Origin: Ardenticatenaceae bacterium
GTDB lineage: Bacteria > Chloroflexota > Anaerolineae > Promineifilales > Promineifilaceae
Direction: 5' to 3'
Assembly (NCBI GenBank): GCA_020634375.1
Contig: JACKBX010000007.1
Location: forward strand, 248,001 to 312,000
Length of the DNA: 64,000 nt
The notes beneath the pieces were generated by a model. That model was not told the DNA's origin, did not search any database, and saw only the letters and a list, made by a program, of their open reading frames with translations. Below are positions 15,899 through 24,033 of this stretch, piece after piece. A program made the translations under genes and the position numbers. How positions within the stretch are numbered: position 1 is the stretch's first letter; each line of letters begins with the position of its first letter.

Positions 15899-18499
15899 TC
15901 ACACAGTCAACAACTTTAGTAACTGCCGTGTTACATCCTTGGTGTCTGGGCCAATGTCGCCGGGCGGGCCGACGCAGGCCGGGCAGCCATCGCGGCAGCG
16001 GCAGGTGCTAACCAGTTCCAGGGCGCTGTGCAGCAGTTCATCATGCAGTTCGTACAAGCGCTGGCTAAAGCCCACCCCGGCGGCTATACGCTCGTAAATG
16101 ACCAGCGTCGGCGCTTTGGTCAGCGGACTCTGGCTTTCTACGCTGACAAGGATATCGCCAGGGTCGCACATGAGGAAGAGCGGGGCGAGATTGCGCAGCA
16201 CGTAGCCTAATCCGCCCAATGCGGAGCGGGTTTGCTGCCCGGCTTCGGCCTGGCGGTGGCAGCTTGGGCAAAGCGTCAGCAGGTTGTCCACGTCGTTGGC
16301 AATTTTGTCATGGTCGTTTTCGCCGGGGATGTAGTTGAATTCGCGGAACGGCCGTACATGATGCACATGCAATATCGTCGAGCCTTCAGCGGGAGCCGCG
16401 CTGGACGGGTCTTTGCCTGCTGCGCCGCACATGCGGCAGCGATACCCATCCCGTTCCAGAGCCAGCTTGCGCTGCCGCTGCCAATTTGGCCCATACTCAT
16501 TGGGCCGCAGCAAAATGCCCAGGTCATACAGCTTCTCCGTCAGCGCCTCGCCAAAAATGAGCCAGTAGCCGCTCGTCTCCAGCGTCATTTGTGGCAGGTC
16601 GATCAGGCCAAAGCCCAGCGTCTCATGCGTATACCGTTTAATCTTGCGGTAGCCCGTCGCCTGCGTGACCACCGTCACATCCCCCCACGCCCGCAGTAAG
16701 CCCATAACGCCTTTTTCTTCTTCCTTTGCCCCTTCTCGCTCTTTGCCCCTTTGCGTTAAAGTCTCTTCCTCTGGCCTCAAGGCGCGGATGGTACTGCCCA
16801 CGCTGGCACGGGTGTAGTAGTCCACTTCCACCGGGCGCACATGAGCGATACGGCCGTCCCAATCCAACGACTCAACCAGATACGTGCGTGCCTGGTGCAT
16901 ATAAATCGCCCCCTCATACAGCAGCAGGGGCACGCTCTCCAGGTCAATCTCGCCAATTATGGCATTGTCCGCATCCATGTCGTGAATGAGCACCGTGTTA
17001 TCACCGCTGGTGCGCAGCGACACGGCATGAGAGGGCGGCCCTTCACCCAGCCAATGGTATTGCTCGCGTGTTTCGTACAAATCGCCCGCCTCTCGCAAAG
17101 CGTCCAGCAGTAGATCAACGGGTGCATAGCCGCCAAAAGTTTCCCCCTTGCGAAAAGGCAGCTCAAAGGCCGCGCAGCCGAGGTGGCGCAGCAAAATACG
17201 TAAATTGTCGGGGTTAGTCAGCGCGTGTTCTGGTGAGCGGCCAAACAAGTAGCGCGGGTTGTTGCAAATGTACTGGTCAAGGGCGCTGTTGCTGGCAATG
17301 AGCACGGCCGCCGACTGCGCGGCTCGCCGCCCGGCCCGCCCGGCCTGCTGCCACACCGAGGCGATGGAGCCGGGATAGCCGGTAATCACGGCCGCATCTA
17401 ACTGCCCGATGTCGATGCCCAATTCCAGGGCGTTGGTGGCTACGACGCCGCGCAAGCTGCCTGTGCGCAGCCCCAACTCAATGTCACGCCGCTCCAGAGG
17501 CAGGTAGCCGCCACGATAACCGGTCACGGCCGTTTCCCCCTTGCCCATGTACGCCAGCTCATCTTGAATATAGGTCAGCAGCAGCTCAACCGTTTGGCGG
17601 GCGCGGGCAAAGACGATGGTCTGCACATTTTCAGCGAGAAAGGTAACGGCCGTGTCCTTGGCCGCCAGCACCGAACTCCCACGCAGCCCCAACTCTTCGT
17701 CAATGATTGGCGGGTTGTAGAGGATGAAATGCTTCTCGCCCGTGGGAGCGCCGTTTTGCACCTCATCCACCAGCGTAAAGGGCGCCCCTACCAGCCGCTG
17801 TGCGTGCTCCTGCGGATTGGCAATGGTTGCCGAGCAGCAAATGAACTGCGGACTGCTGCCATAAAATTCGCACAGCCTCCGCAGCCGCCGCACAACATTG
17901 GCCACATGGCTGCCAAAGACGCCGGTATAGGCATGAATCTCGTCCAGCACCACAAATTCCAGGCCGCGCAGCAGATTGCGCCAGGTGGGATGGTAAGGCA
18001 GCATACCCGCGTGCAGCATGTCCAGGTTGGTGATGAGGATGCCGTCGGCGGCACGCACTTTGCGCCGCTGGCTTTGCGGCGTGTCGCCATCGTAGCCGTG
18101 GACTTCTACGGGAAGACGGCCGTTGCTGATGATGACGGCCGTTTCCGATAATTGATCGTGGGCTAATGCTTTGGTTGGGAAGAGATAGAGGGCGCGGGCT
18201 TTGGGGCGCTCGATCAGCCGCTGCAAAACAGGCACGGTGTAGCACAATGATTTGCCAGAGGCGGTTGCCGTGGCGATGACGACATTTTCGCCGCGCTGTA
18301 CAGCATTGATGGCCGCCGCCTGGTGCGTGAAAAATTGGTCGATGCCGCGCTCGCGCAGTGCTACTAACAGCCGTTCGGAAAGGGGAGCCTCAATCGGGGC
18401 TGTTTGTGCTGGGCGGGGGCGCAGTCGTTCCCAGGCCACCACATCGCGCATAAAATCGCGGTTCAGGCGCAGGGCAGAGAGGAGGTCAGGCAGTTGCAT
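15899..18499 (-). CDS. DEAD/DEAH helicase (MrfA/Hrq1-like) with inserted HNH domain
   Basis: From ATG 18499 the protein is 866 residues. Helicase motifs: I TASGKS (79-84), II DEIH (186-189), III SAT (223-225), VI QQAGRAGRR (384-392). The C-terminal metal cluster Cys833, Cys835, Cys839, Cys842 matches the DUF1998/MZB domain of MrfA, a helicase family tied to interstrand crosslink repair. Between them, residues 678-752 form an HNH-type zinc domain: CRMC (688/691), HVHH (711-714), CPSCH (744-748). Residues 578-597 are charged low-complexity sequence from an in-frame repeat. Upstream frame extension is not used because a TATAAT box lies seven bases before this ATG. Confidence 0.9.
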   Translation of the reverse strand: MQLPDLLSALRLNRDFMRDVVAWERLRPRPAQTAPIEAPLSERLLVALRERGIDQFFTHQAAAINAVQRGENVVIATATASGKSLCYTVPVLQRLIERPKARALYLFPTKALAHDQLSETAVIISNGRLPVEVHGYDGDTPQSQRRKVRAADGILITNLDMLHAGMLPYHPTWRNLLRGLEFVVLDEIHAYTGVFGSHVANVVRRLRRLCEFYGSSPQFICCSATIANPQEHAQRLVGAPFTLVDEVQNGAPTGEKHFILYNPPIIDEELGLRGSSVLAAKDTAVTFLAENVQTIVFARARQTVELLLTYIQDELAYMGKGETAVTGYRGGYLPLERRDIELGLRTGSLRGVVATNALELGIDIGQLDAAVITGYPGSIASVWQQAGRAGRRAAQSAAVLIASNSALDQYICNNPRYLFGRSPEHALTNPDNLRILLRHLGCAAFELPFRKGETFGGYAPVDLLLDALREAGDLYETREQYHWLGEGPPSHAVSLRTSGDNTVLIHDMDADNAIIGEIDLESVPLLLYEGAIYMHQARTYLVESLDWDGRIAHVRPVEVDYYTRASVGSTIRALRPEEETLTQRGKEREGAKEEEKGVMGLLRAWGDVTVVTQATGYRKIKRYTHETLGFGLIDLPQMTLETSGYWLIFGEALTEKLYDLGILLRPNEYGPNWQRQRKLALERDGYRCRMCGAAGKDPSSAAPAEGSTILHVHHVRPFREFNYIPGENDHDKIANDVDNLLTLCPSCHRQAEAGQQTRSALGGLGYVLRNLAPLFLMCDPGDILVSVESQSPLTKAPTLVIYERIAAGVGFSQRLYELHDELLHSALELVSTCRCRDGCPACVGPPGDIGPDTKDVTRQLLKLLTV
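16709..16768. repeat. in-frame low-complexity repeat inside the helicase gene
   Basis: The minus strand reads ACGCAAAGGGGCAAAG followed by A/G-rich sequence and encodes TLTQRGKEREGAKEEEKG. It has no counterpart in helicases and sits in a linker ahead of the HNH domain. Confidence 0.55.
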
Positions 18500-18506
18500 G
18501 GGGGTG

Positions 18507-18512
18507 ATTATA
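18507..18512 (-). promoter_or_regulatory. -10 box seven bases before the helicase start
   Basis: TATAAT on the minus strand is followed by CACCCCC and ATG 18499. No ribosome binding site is present; a leaderless transcript is likely. Confidence 0.6.
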
Positions 18513-18544
18513 GCGGGAAATCTGCCTGATCTGCGAAATCTGCG

Positions 18545-18550
18545 GATAAT
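18545..18550 (+). promoter_or_regulatory. -10 box six bases before the HAD start
   Basis: GATAAT, six bases, then ATG 18557. Together with the helicase box it forms a divergent promoter pair within 58 bases. AAAGG immediately before the ATG could be a weak ribosome site, so this is less certain. Confidence 0.4.
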
Positions 18551-18556
18551 AAAGGC

Positions 18557-19237
18557 ATGACTTACAAAGGGATCATTTTTGACTTTAATGGCGTCCTGTT
18601 GTGGGACAGTCATCTCCACGAACAAGCTTGGGCTGAATTTGCGAGACAGGTGCGCGACGAACCATTTACCGTAGAAGAAATGAGGGTGCAGATGCACGGC
18701 CGTTCCAATCATGCTATCCTCGAATACCTCACCGGGCAAACCCTGGACTACACCGCCGCCCACAAGCTGGGACAGCAAAAAGAAGCTATCTACCGTCAGA
18801 TGTGTCTCGATTTGGGTGATGGCTTCCAGCTTTCCCCCAGCGCGGTTAGTTTGTTGGATTGGTTGGTTGCCCACGATGTGCCGCACACCATTGCCACCGC
18901 CTCCGAGGCCATCAACCTGGCCTTTTTTGTGCAGCATTTGAACCTGGCACGCTGGTTTAAGGTGGACAAAATCATCTTTGATGATGGCACGATGCCCAAC
19001 AAGCCCGCTCCCGACATTTATTTGAACGCAGCGGCTGCACTGGGGCTGGCTCCGGCAGAATGCATCGTAGTGGAAGATTCTTACTCTGGCATCCAGGCCG
19101 CCCACGCTGCGGGGATTGGGTATATCATCGCACTCGGCCCCGCGCCCAGCCATGTAAAATTGCGGACTTTAGCCGGGGTCAAACAGACTGTCGTCCATCT
19201 CGGTGAAGTGCAAACGGCCGTCCTATTTCCCTCGTAA
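18557..19237 (+). CDS. HAD-superfamily phosphatase/phosphomutase-like protein
   Basis: The 226-residue protein has the beta-phosphoglucomutase-like cap arrangement. The nucleophile is Asp9 in FDFNGVL, where the second Asp of the usual DxD is Asn11. Motif II is ATAS (near residue 114), motif III Lys in NKPAPDIYL, and motif IV EDSYSG. Asn at the acid/base position is known from some HAD subgroups but would impair a classical phosphatase, so the reaction is uncertain. It diverges from the helicase and is followed by the epimerase after 57 bases. Confidence 0.85.
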   Translation: MTYKGIIFDFNGVLLWDSHLHEQAWAEFARQVRDEPFTVEEMRVQMHGRSNHAILEYLTGQTLDYTAAHKLGQQKEAIYRQMCLDLGDGFQLSPSAVSLLDWLVAHDVPHTIATASEAINLAFFVQHLNLARWFKVDKIIFDDGTMPNKPAPDIYLNAAAALGLAPAECIVVEDSYSGIQAAHAAGIGYIIALGPAPSHVKLRTLAGVKQTVVHLGEVQTAVLFPS

Positions 19238-19294
19238 ACACAACCTTGATAATGACTTATCTTTCTCAACCCTCTACAAAAAAGGAGAAAACGC

Positions 19295-20287
19295 ATGAAC
19301 TTACTCATTATTGGCGGCACAAGATTTCTGGGCCGTGCCCTGGTAGATGCGGCGCTGGCCGCTGGGCACAGCGTCACCCTCTTCAATCGCGGGCAAAGCA
19401 ACCCCGGACTCTATCCGCAAATCGAAACCCTCATCGGCGACCGAGATGGTGGCCTGGATGTCCTTGCCGGGCGGCAGTGGGACGCAGTGATAGATACTTG
19501 CGGTTACGTGCCGCGTCTCGTTGGCGATTCGGCGCGTTTTCTTGCTGATGTTGTCGGCCATTACACCTTCATTTCCACGCTCTCCGTGTACAGCGACCCC
19601 AGTATTGTAGGCATGGATGAGAACGCGCCGCTGGGTACGCTGGAAGATGAAACAGTGGAAGAAATCACCGGCGAAACATATGGCCCGCTGAAAGTGTTGT
19701 GCGAAAAAGCGGTGGATGCGGCGATGGGGCCGCAGCGGGCGCTGCACGTTCGCGCCGGACTGATTGTGGGGCCGCACGACCTCAGTGACCGCTTTAGCTA
19801 TTGGCCGTACCGTGTGGCGCAGGGTGGAGAGGTATTGGCCCCTGGAGATGTGAACGGCCGTACCCAATTCATCGACGTGCGCGATCTGGCCGAGTGGACA
19901 ATTCGTGCCACGCAAGCGGGCTTGAGCGGCCCACACAATGCCACTGGCCCGGCAGGCGAACTGACTATGAGCGAAGTGCTGGATACTTGCAAAGCGATCA
20001 GCGGCAGCGACGCTACCTTTACCTGGGTTAGCAACGCCTTTTTGCAAGAGCAAGAAGTTGCTGCATACACAGAAATGCCCCTGTGGGTTCCACCCGAAGG
20101 GTATGAGGGATTCGATGCTTTCGACTGCACCAAGTCGATTGCGGCGGGGCTAACCTTTCGTCCGCTGGCAGAGACAGTACAGGCAACGCTGGAGTGGCTG
20201 ACGACCCGCCCCGCCGATTACGAATGGCGCAATGGCCTGAAACCAGAGCGGGAGGGGGAGTTGCTGCGGCTGTGGAAAGCGCAATAA
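19295..20287 (+). CDS. NAD-dependent epimerase/dehydratase (atypical SDR)
   Basis: The 330-residue protein shows GGTRFLG (7-13) and the active site Tyr129-Gly-Pro-Leu-Lys133 with Ser97 nearby, as in isoflavone-reductase-like and CSP41-like epimerases. AAGGAG precedes the ATG. Residues 200-260 (FIDVRDLAEW...) match the substrate domain of this group. The substrate is probably a nucleotide sugar or a small carbonyl compound, not determinable here. Confidence 0.88.
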   Translation: MNLLIIGGTRFLGRALVDAALAAGHSVTLFNRGQSNPGLYPQIETLIGDRDGGLDVLAGRQWDAVIDTCGYVPRLVGDSARFLADVVGHYTFISTLSVYSDPSIVGMDENAPLGTLEDETVEEITGETYGPLKVLCEKAVDAAMGPQRALHVRAGLIVGPHDLSDRFSYWPYRVAQGGEVLAPGDVNGRTQFIDVRDLAEWTIRATQAGLSGPHNATGPAGELTMSEVLDTCKAISGSDATFTWVSNAFLQEQEVAAYTEMPLWVPPEGYEGFDAFDCTKSIAAGLTFRPLAETVQATLEWLTTRPADYEWRNGLKPEREGELLRLWKAQ

Positions 20288-20334
20288 AACGTGAAGCGTG
20301 AAAACTAGTTCATCACGTTTCACGCTTCACGTTT
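20287..20334. terminator. 17-bp inverted repeat between convergent genes
   Basis: The arms 20287-20303 and 20318-20334 are perfect 17-base complements (AAACGTGAAGCGTGAAA) around a 14-base loop. It separates the epimerase from the convergent toxin gene and supplies the vapC stop codon. It belongs to the CACGTTTCACG family also found at 28748, 35347, 43151 and 44336. Confidence 0.65.
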
Positions 20335-20736
20335 CAACGCTTCCAACTCAAGTTCTTGGGCTAGAGACAATAGCTCTGGGTCACCTGTCACCAAAATCGC
20401 TTGCAACTCAATTGCAGAGGCAGCAGCAAAAGCATGGGCATAAGAAATCGTGTGCGTCATTTTGAAGCGGGCGGCGGCGAGAACACGATCTTCATTCGCA
20501 GACAAAATGTGAATAGGCAGTTGTTTCAAATAAGAAAGCAATTTATCTGCCGCAGAAGGGCTGTGTTTACGGCCAAAAATGTAGAGCAATTCCCCCAAAT
20601 TAATTACTGAAAGCGTCAATTGAATCTGCCCATCTGAGGCCAGCCGCAGCAATTCCTCCACACGCGCTGCGGCTGGATTTTCTTTATTGAGCAGGGTCAA
20701 AATCGCCCAACTATCCAGTAGATAATGCTGATTCAC
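20320..20736 (-). CDS. PIN-domain toxin (VapC-like)
   Basis: The protein of about 138 residues has the PIN acidic residues in LLDSWAIL, GELLYIF and VTGDPELL. PIN toxins are metal-dependent RNases, often cleaving tRNA. GTG 20736 overlaps the antitoxin end; a TTG at 20754 is an in-frame alternative. The last codons (REA, stop) lie inside the flanking inverted repeat. Paired with an AbrB-type antitoxin this is a type II toxin-antitoxin module. Confidence 0.85.
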   Translation of the reverse strand: MNQHYLLDSWAILTLLNKENPAAARVEELLRLASDGQIQLTLSVINLGELLYIFGRKHSPSAADKLLSYLKQLPIHILSANEDRVLAAARFKMTHTISYAHAFAAASAIELQAILVTGDPELLSLAQELELEALKREA

Positions 20737-20983
20737 GTTGTCGGTCTCGCTCAATTTCGTTGCGGTGCTCCGCTTCCAAGCCGTCTAATAAATTAGCATC
20801 GCCAACCAGTTGGCGCATCTCATCCAGAATATTGTCCAATGCGATTTGGTTGAGCAACGGCCGTAAAATAATTTGTCCTTGCCTCACCTCAACCGCGAAT
20901 TCCGTACCTGGCTGCAAATCCAATTTGCGGCGGATTTTTTTGGGAATGACGAGCTGCCCTTTTGATGAGAGTTTGATACCCAC
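20711..20983 (-). CDS. AbrB/SpoVT-type antitoxin (VapB-like)
   Basis: The protein of about 90 residues starts with the swapped-hairpin pattern IKLSSKGQLVIPKKIRRKLDLQPGTEFAVEV, followed by a charged tail that would wrap the toxin. I chose GTG 20983, which has AAGAGGTG nine bases upstream. It precedes and overlaps the PIN toxin, the normal order. One ACGGCCGT lies inside (IILRPLL). Confidence 0.88.
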   Translation of the reverse strand: MGIKLSSKGQLVIPKKIRRKLDLQPGTEFAVEVRQGQIILRPLLNQIALDNILDEMRQLVGDANLLDGLEAEHRNEIERDRQRESALSTG

Positions 20984-21100
20984 AGTCAGAATCACCTCTT
21001 GAAAAATCTTACTTTCTAACCGAATGTAAGCATTCTAGCAAACCTACTCCACGATAGCAACTATCCAATCAGATAAGCATCACGTTTTACCCTTCACGGT

Positions 21101-24007
21101 TCACGAATGGCGCATCACGGCCGTTTCCCCATTCCGCTTCCACGCATACCAGCCCAACATCAGCACCGCCAGGCCGAGCAGCAGCCACTCCTCTGGCTCT
21201 GGCACACCGGTAACAGCCAGCCCGGTTGTGTCGCCAATCGCTTCAAACTCACGGTCAAAGCGGTCTGGGTCATCGCTGAGATTATCTAACAACTCCTGCT
21301 GCCGCTCTGTAACCAGCACAATCATGGAAGAGTACGGGGTAATAATGCCGTGTTCCATTGCCAGTACGTGTAGGGCGTCCAGCGTGGCTACGTCGTCAAG
21401 CTGGCCGCGATGGGCAACCATTTCCGAGAGGATGATGCGCCGTGCGGCCAATGCTGCAAATGGGTCGTCGCTGGCGTGCGTGGTGAGGGGGCCGACCGAT
21501 TCCGGACGGGCCTGCGCGGTGGGCAGCACCCGCCAAAGATAGCCGTCCACCACATCCCCCTGCCCGGTGCGGGAGGTTTGCAAGCGCGTCAACGCCTGGA
21601 AAACACTGCCCGCGCTGCCGCCGCCGCTGGCTTGCACGGCCGTTAACGTCGCATCATCGTAGCCAATGGGGAAACGCCCGTCCAAATGCACCATCCACAC
21701 CGGGGCAGACGGTACAGGGAAGGCCACATCCGGCTCGCCCAACTCATAGCCCGTGCCATCCGTCAGTACAAAAATGGCGTCATAATTTTCACCTGCGCTC
21801 AAATCGCTAAACTGAGCCAGCAGTTCCGCCGGGTTTTGCCCACCGAAGTAGAGAATGTTTGCCGCATCTAGCGCATCCACCGTGGTGCGGCTGGGCGCTT
21901 CACCGCGCACCGGCGAGGCGGTGAGGTACACATCGGCGGCGGGGTCGAATGCGGCCAGTTGGCTCAGGGCAGATTGTACGGTATCTGCTAATAGTTCCAT
22001 GCTGCGCGAGCGATCTAGCACAACGGCGACGTGCAAATTGTCCAAATTGGGGGAAACGGCCGTTTGTGGGGTAATCAAAACGGTTTGTCCGTCGGCAAAA
22101 TCTACGCGGTGGGCGACCGAGGTGATAGGGGCGCTGCTCGGCAGAATGGCCGGCAGCCAATCCTCTTTGGCCGTATCCATTTCCTTGCCATTAATCAGAC
22201 GCACGCTGTCATCGTCCCAATAGACGTTGAATTTTTGTGCCAGATAGGGCAGCGGCCAACCTTCCGTTTCAACTCCCATCACCTGCCAGGTGAGCCACAT
22301 GTGCAGTTCTGGGCCATCTTGCAGAGTGGAACGCTGGCCTTCTGCATCCCAATCCCAACGCATTGGCTCAATGGGGAAGACGCGCAGGCGGTACTGGCTG
22401 GGGCCGATTTGTTCCACCAGCGCGGGGTCGAGGCTGCGGCGCACTTCGTTGCGGTAAACGGCTTGCGCCGCGCCGCGTGGCGCAACCTGATAGGCGAAGC
22501 GTTCGGCACGGTTGTCGCTGGTGCCCAACCAAACGCCGGTGATGACGGCCGTTTCTGGCAAGCTGAAATAATAGACCACCTCCTGCCGCTGCGTGGTTTG
22601 ATTGCGATACACTTCGTACAACTCCATCTCCGCCCAGTCGCCATGCTCTGTCACTGTCAATTCCTGGCGCGTCAAGTGGATTTCGCGGTCATCTACCTCC
22701 TGCCAATTAGCGCGAGCCTGATCAACCAGCCAGGTAGAACGCGCCGCTTGCGTTACCGCGTCTTTTTCGGCTTCGTTGATGGGCAAATCGAAATAGTTGA
22801 GGTAGAGGTCGGCCGCCTCCTGCGGTTCCTGAACCAGTGCTGTATTTTGCCAGCTAACCCGGTTGGGGGACAGGGGGTGGACGGGATTGTAGAGCAGCGG
22901 GCGGGCAACGGCATCGTACATGGCCTGCACGCGCTGCGCCTGCTTGATGGAGAAGCCGAGCATGTCTTTGTACATATACTCAATATGACGCACTTCGCCC
23001 ACCGCGCTGAGGTAGCGATGGGGGGCCAGATAGGCGTTGAGCAGCCCTTCCCGGATGACATCTTCCTGAGTGAGCAGCGCTTCGGTTTCGGCCAGGGTGG
23101 CGGGCGGTTCTTCGAGCAGGGCAAAGGCTTGCTGCTGCGGCTGACGCAGGGACCAGGTAAAGAGGATGGCGATGATGAGGGTAACGGCCGTTGCCAGGCC
23201 CATTGCGCGGATACGGCCGTAACCCGCTGCTACTGCCTTCACGCTGCGCCACCAGGTTGTGCCGTAAATGATGGAAAGGGCGACGGGCAGCATGATCACC
23301 AACGCGCCGGTGAAGATGACGAGAATGATGCCCAAGACACTGAAGGGAACCCGGCTCCATTGCAGTGTAGACCAATCCAACGTGCTGAGTTCGCGCCAAA
23401 GCTCTCTGAAAAAGTCGCCGATGGATGACAGCCCTTTCACGCCCAACGGCAGGGCGTAAAAGGCAATCCACACGCTGGTGTACAGGCCAATGAGCAGCAG
23501 CAGCGTCATGCCGATGAGGCGCAAATGGGCTAGTAAAGGAGATTGAGGATTAGAGATTGGCGATTGCTCAATCTCTAATCCCTGATCGCCAATCTCTTGT
23601 TTTTGGGTGTCCAGCAGTTGCCACAAAAAGGTAAAGATGCCCAGCGCGGCGACAATGAGGAGGAGGGTAATGGCGGGGGTGGCTTGCTGCACAATGAAGA
23701 AGCGCACGGCCAGCACCAACATCAGCGGCCCTTCGACGCCGTAGCCCAGAACGAAGAGGCGTACCGGGTCGTGGCGCAGCCGCCAAAAGCCAAGTGCAAC
23801 CGTGAAGACGGGGATGAGCGTGAGGACAGCGGCGTAGACGAAGAAGCTGGCGGGGATGTCTTGGGATTGCACGGCCGTGATCATGTCTGGCAGCACGGTA
23901 GGCGCAAAACCAAGCAGCATAAAGGCCAGGAAAATGATGTTCCAGCCCCAAAACAGCCCTTTGGCCCATTTGCGGCGGTCAAAATATTTGCGGATAAAGG
24001 TTTTCAT
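21101..24007 (-). CDS. PEP-CTERM family integral membrane protein with VIT/VWA-like domains
   Basis: The 968-residue protein has about seven hydrophobic segments up to residue 300, a VIT-like region (about 430-530, LTVTEHGDWAEMELYEVYRNQTTQRQE split by normal sequence), and a VWA-like region (VAVVLDRSRSM near 665). The C-terminus (935-968) is VPEPEEW, a hydrophobic helix, then KRN: a PEP-CTERM sorting signal. This matches the family I recall as TIGR02921, restricted to exosortase-bearing genomes. The adjacent gene is an exosortase. AAGGAG precedes the ATG. Residues 137-158 come from an in-frame inverted repeat. Confidence 0.85.
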   Translation of the reverse strand: MKTFIRKYFDRRKWAKGLFWGWNIIFLAFMLLGFAPTVLPDMITAVQSQDIPASFFVYAAVLTLIPVFTVALGFWRLRHDPVRLFVLGYGVEGPLMLVLAVRFFIVQQATPAITLLLIVAALGIFTFLWQLLDTQKQEIGDQGLEIEQSPISNPQSPLLAHLRLIGMTLLLLIGLYTSVWIAFYALPLGVKGLSSIGDFFRELWRELSTLDWSTLQWSRVPFSVLGIILVIFTGALVIMLPVALSIIYGTTWWRSVKAVAAGYGRIRAMGLATAVTLIIAILFTWSLRQPQQQAFALLEEPPATLAETEALLTQEDVIREGLLNAYLAPHRYLSAVGEVRHIEYMYKDMLGFSIKQAQRVQAMYDAVARPLLYNPVHPLSPNRVSWQNTALVQEPQEAADLYLNYFDLPINEAEKDAVTQAARSTWLVDQARANWQEVDDREIHLTRQELTVTEHGDWAEMELYEVYRNQTTQRQEVVYYFSLPETAVITGVWLGTSDNRAERFAYQVAPRGAAQAVYRNEVRRSLDPALVEQIGPSQYRLRVFPIEPMRWDWDAEGQRSTLQDGPELHMWLTWQVMGVETEGWPLPYLAQKFNVYWDDDSVRLINGKEMDTAKEDWLPAILPSSAPITSVAHRVDFADGQTVLITPQTAVSPNLDNLHVAVVLDRSRSMELLADTVQSALSQLAAFDPAADVYLTASPVRGEAPSRTTVDALDAANILYFGGQNPAELLAQFSDLSAGENYDAIFVLTDGTGYELGEPDVAFPVPSAPVWMVHLDGRFPIGYDDATLTAVQASGGGSAGSVFQALTRLQTSRTGQGDVVDGYLWRVLPTAQARPESVGPLTTHASDDPFAALAARRIILSEMVAHRGQLDDVATLDALHVLAMEHGIITPYSSMIVLVTERQQELLDNLSDDPDRFDREFEAIGDTTGLAVTGVPEPEEWLLLGLAVLMLGWYAWKRNGETAVMRHS
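23541..23597. repeat. in-frame GATTGGAGATTAG-type inverted repeat
   Basis: AGAGATTGGCGAT and ATCGCCAATCTCT face each other around 23552-23597. It encodes QEIGDQGLEIEQSPISNPQS between membrane segments of the PEP-CTERM integral membrane protein. A second copy lies at 62139-62171 between genes. Confidence 0.65.
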
Positions 24008-24033
24008 CGGAAGCTCCTTGAAGCGATTCGCTT

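Noticed and set aside
22031..23428. Long plus-strand frame of 465 codons
   Set aside because: Antisense to the PEP-CTERM membrane protein; composition shows no protein pattern. The same holds for frames at 27090-28220, 38753-39799 and 62958-63788.
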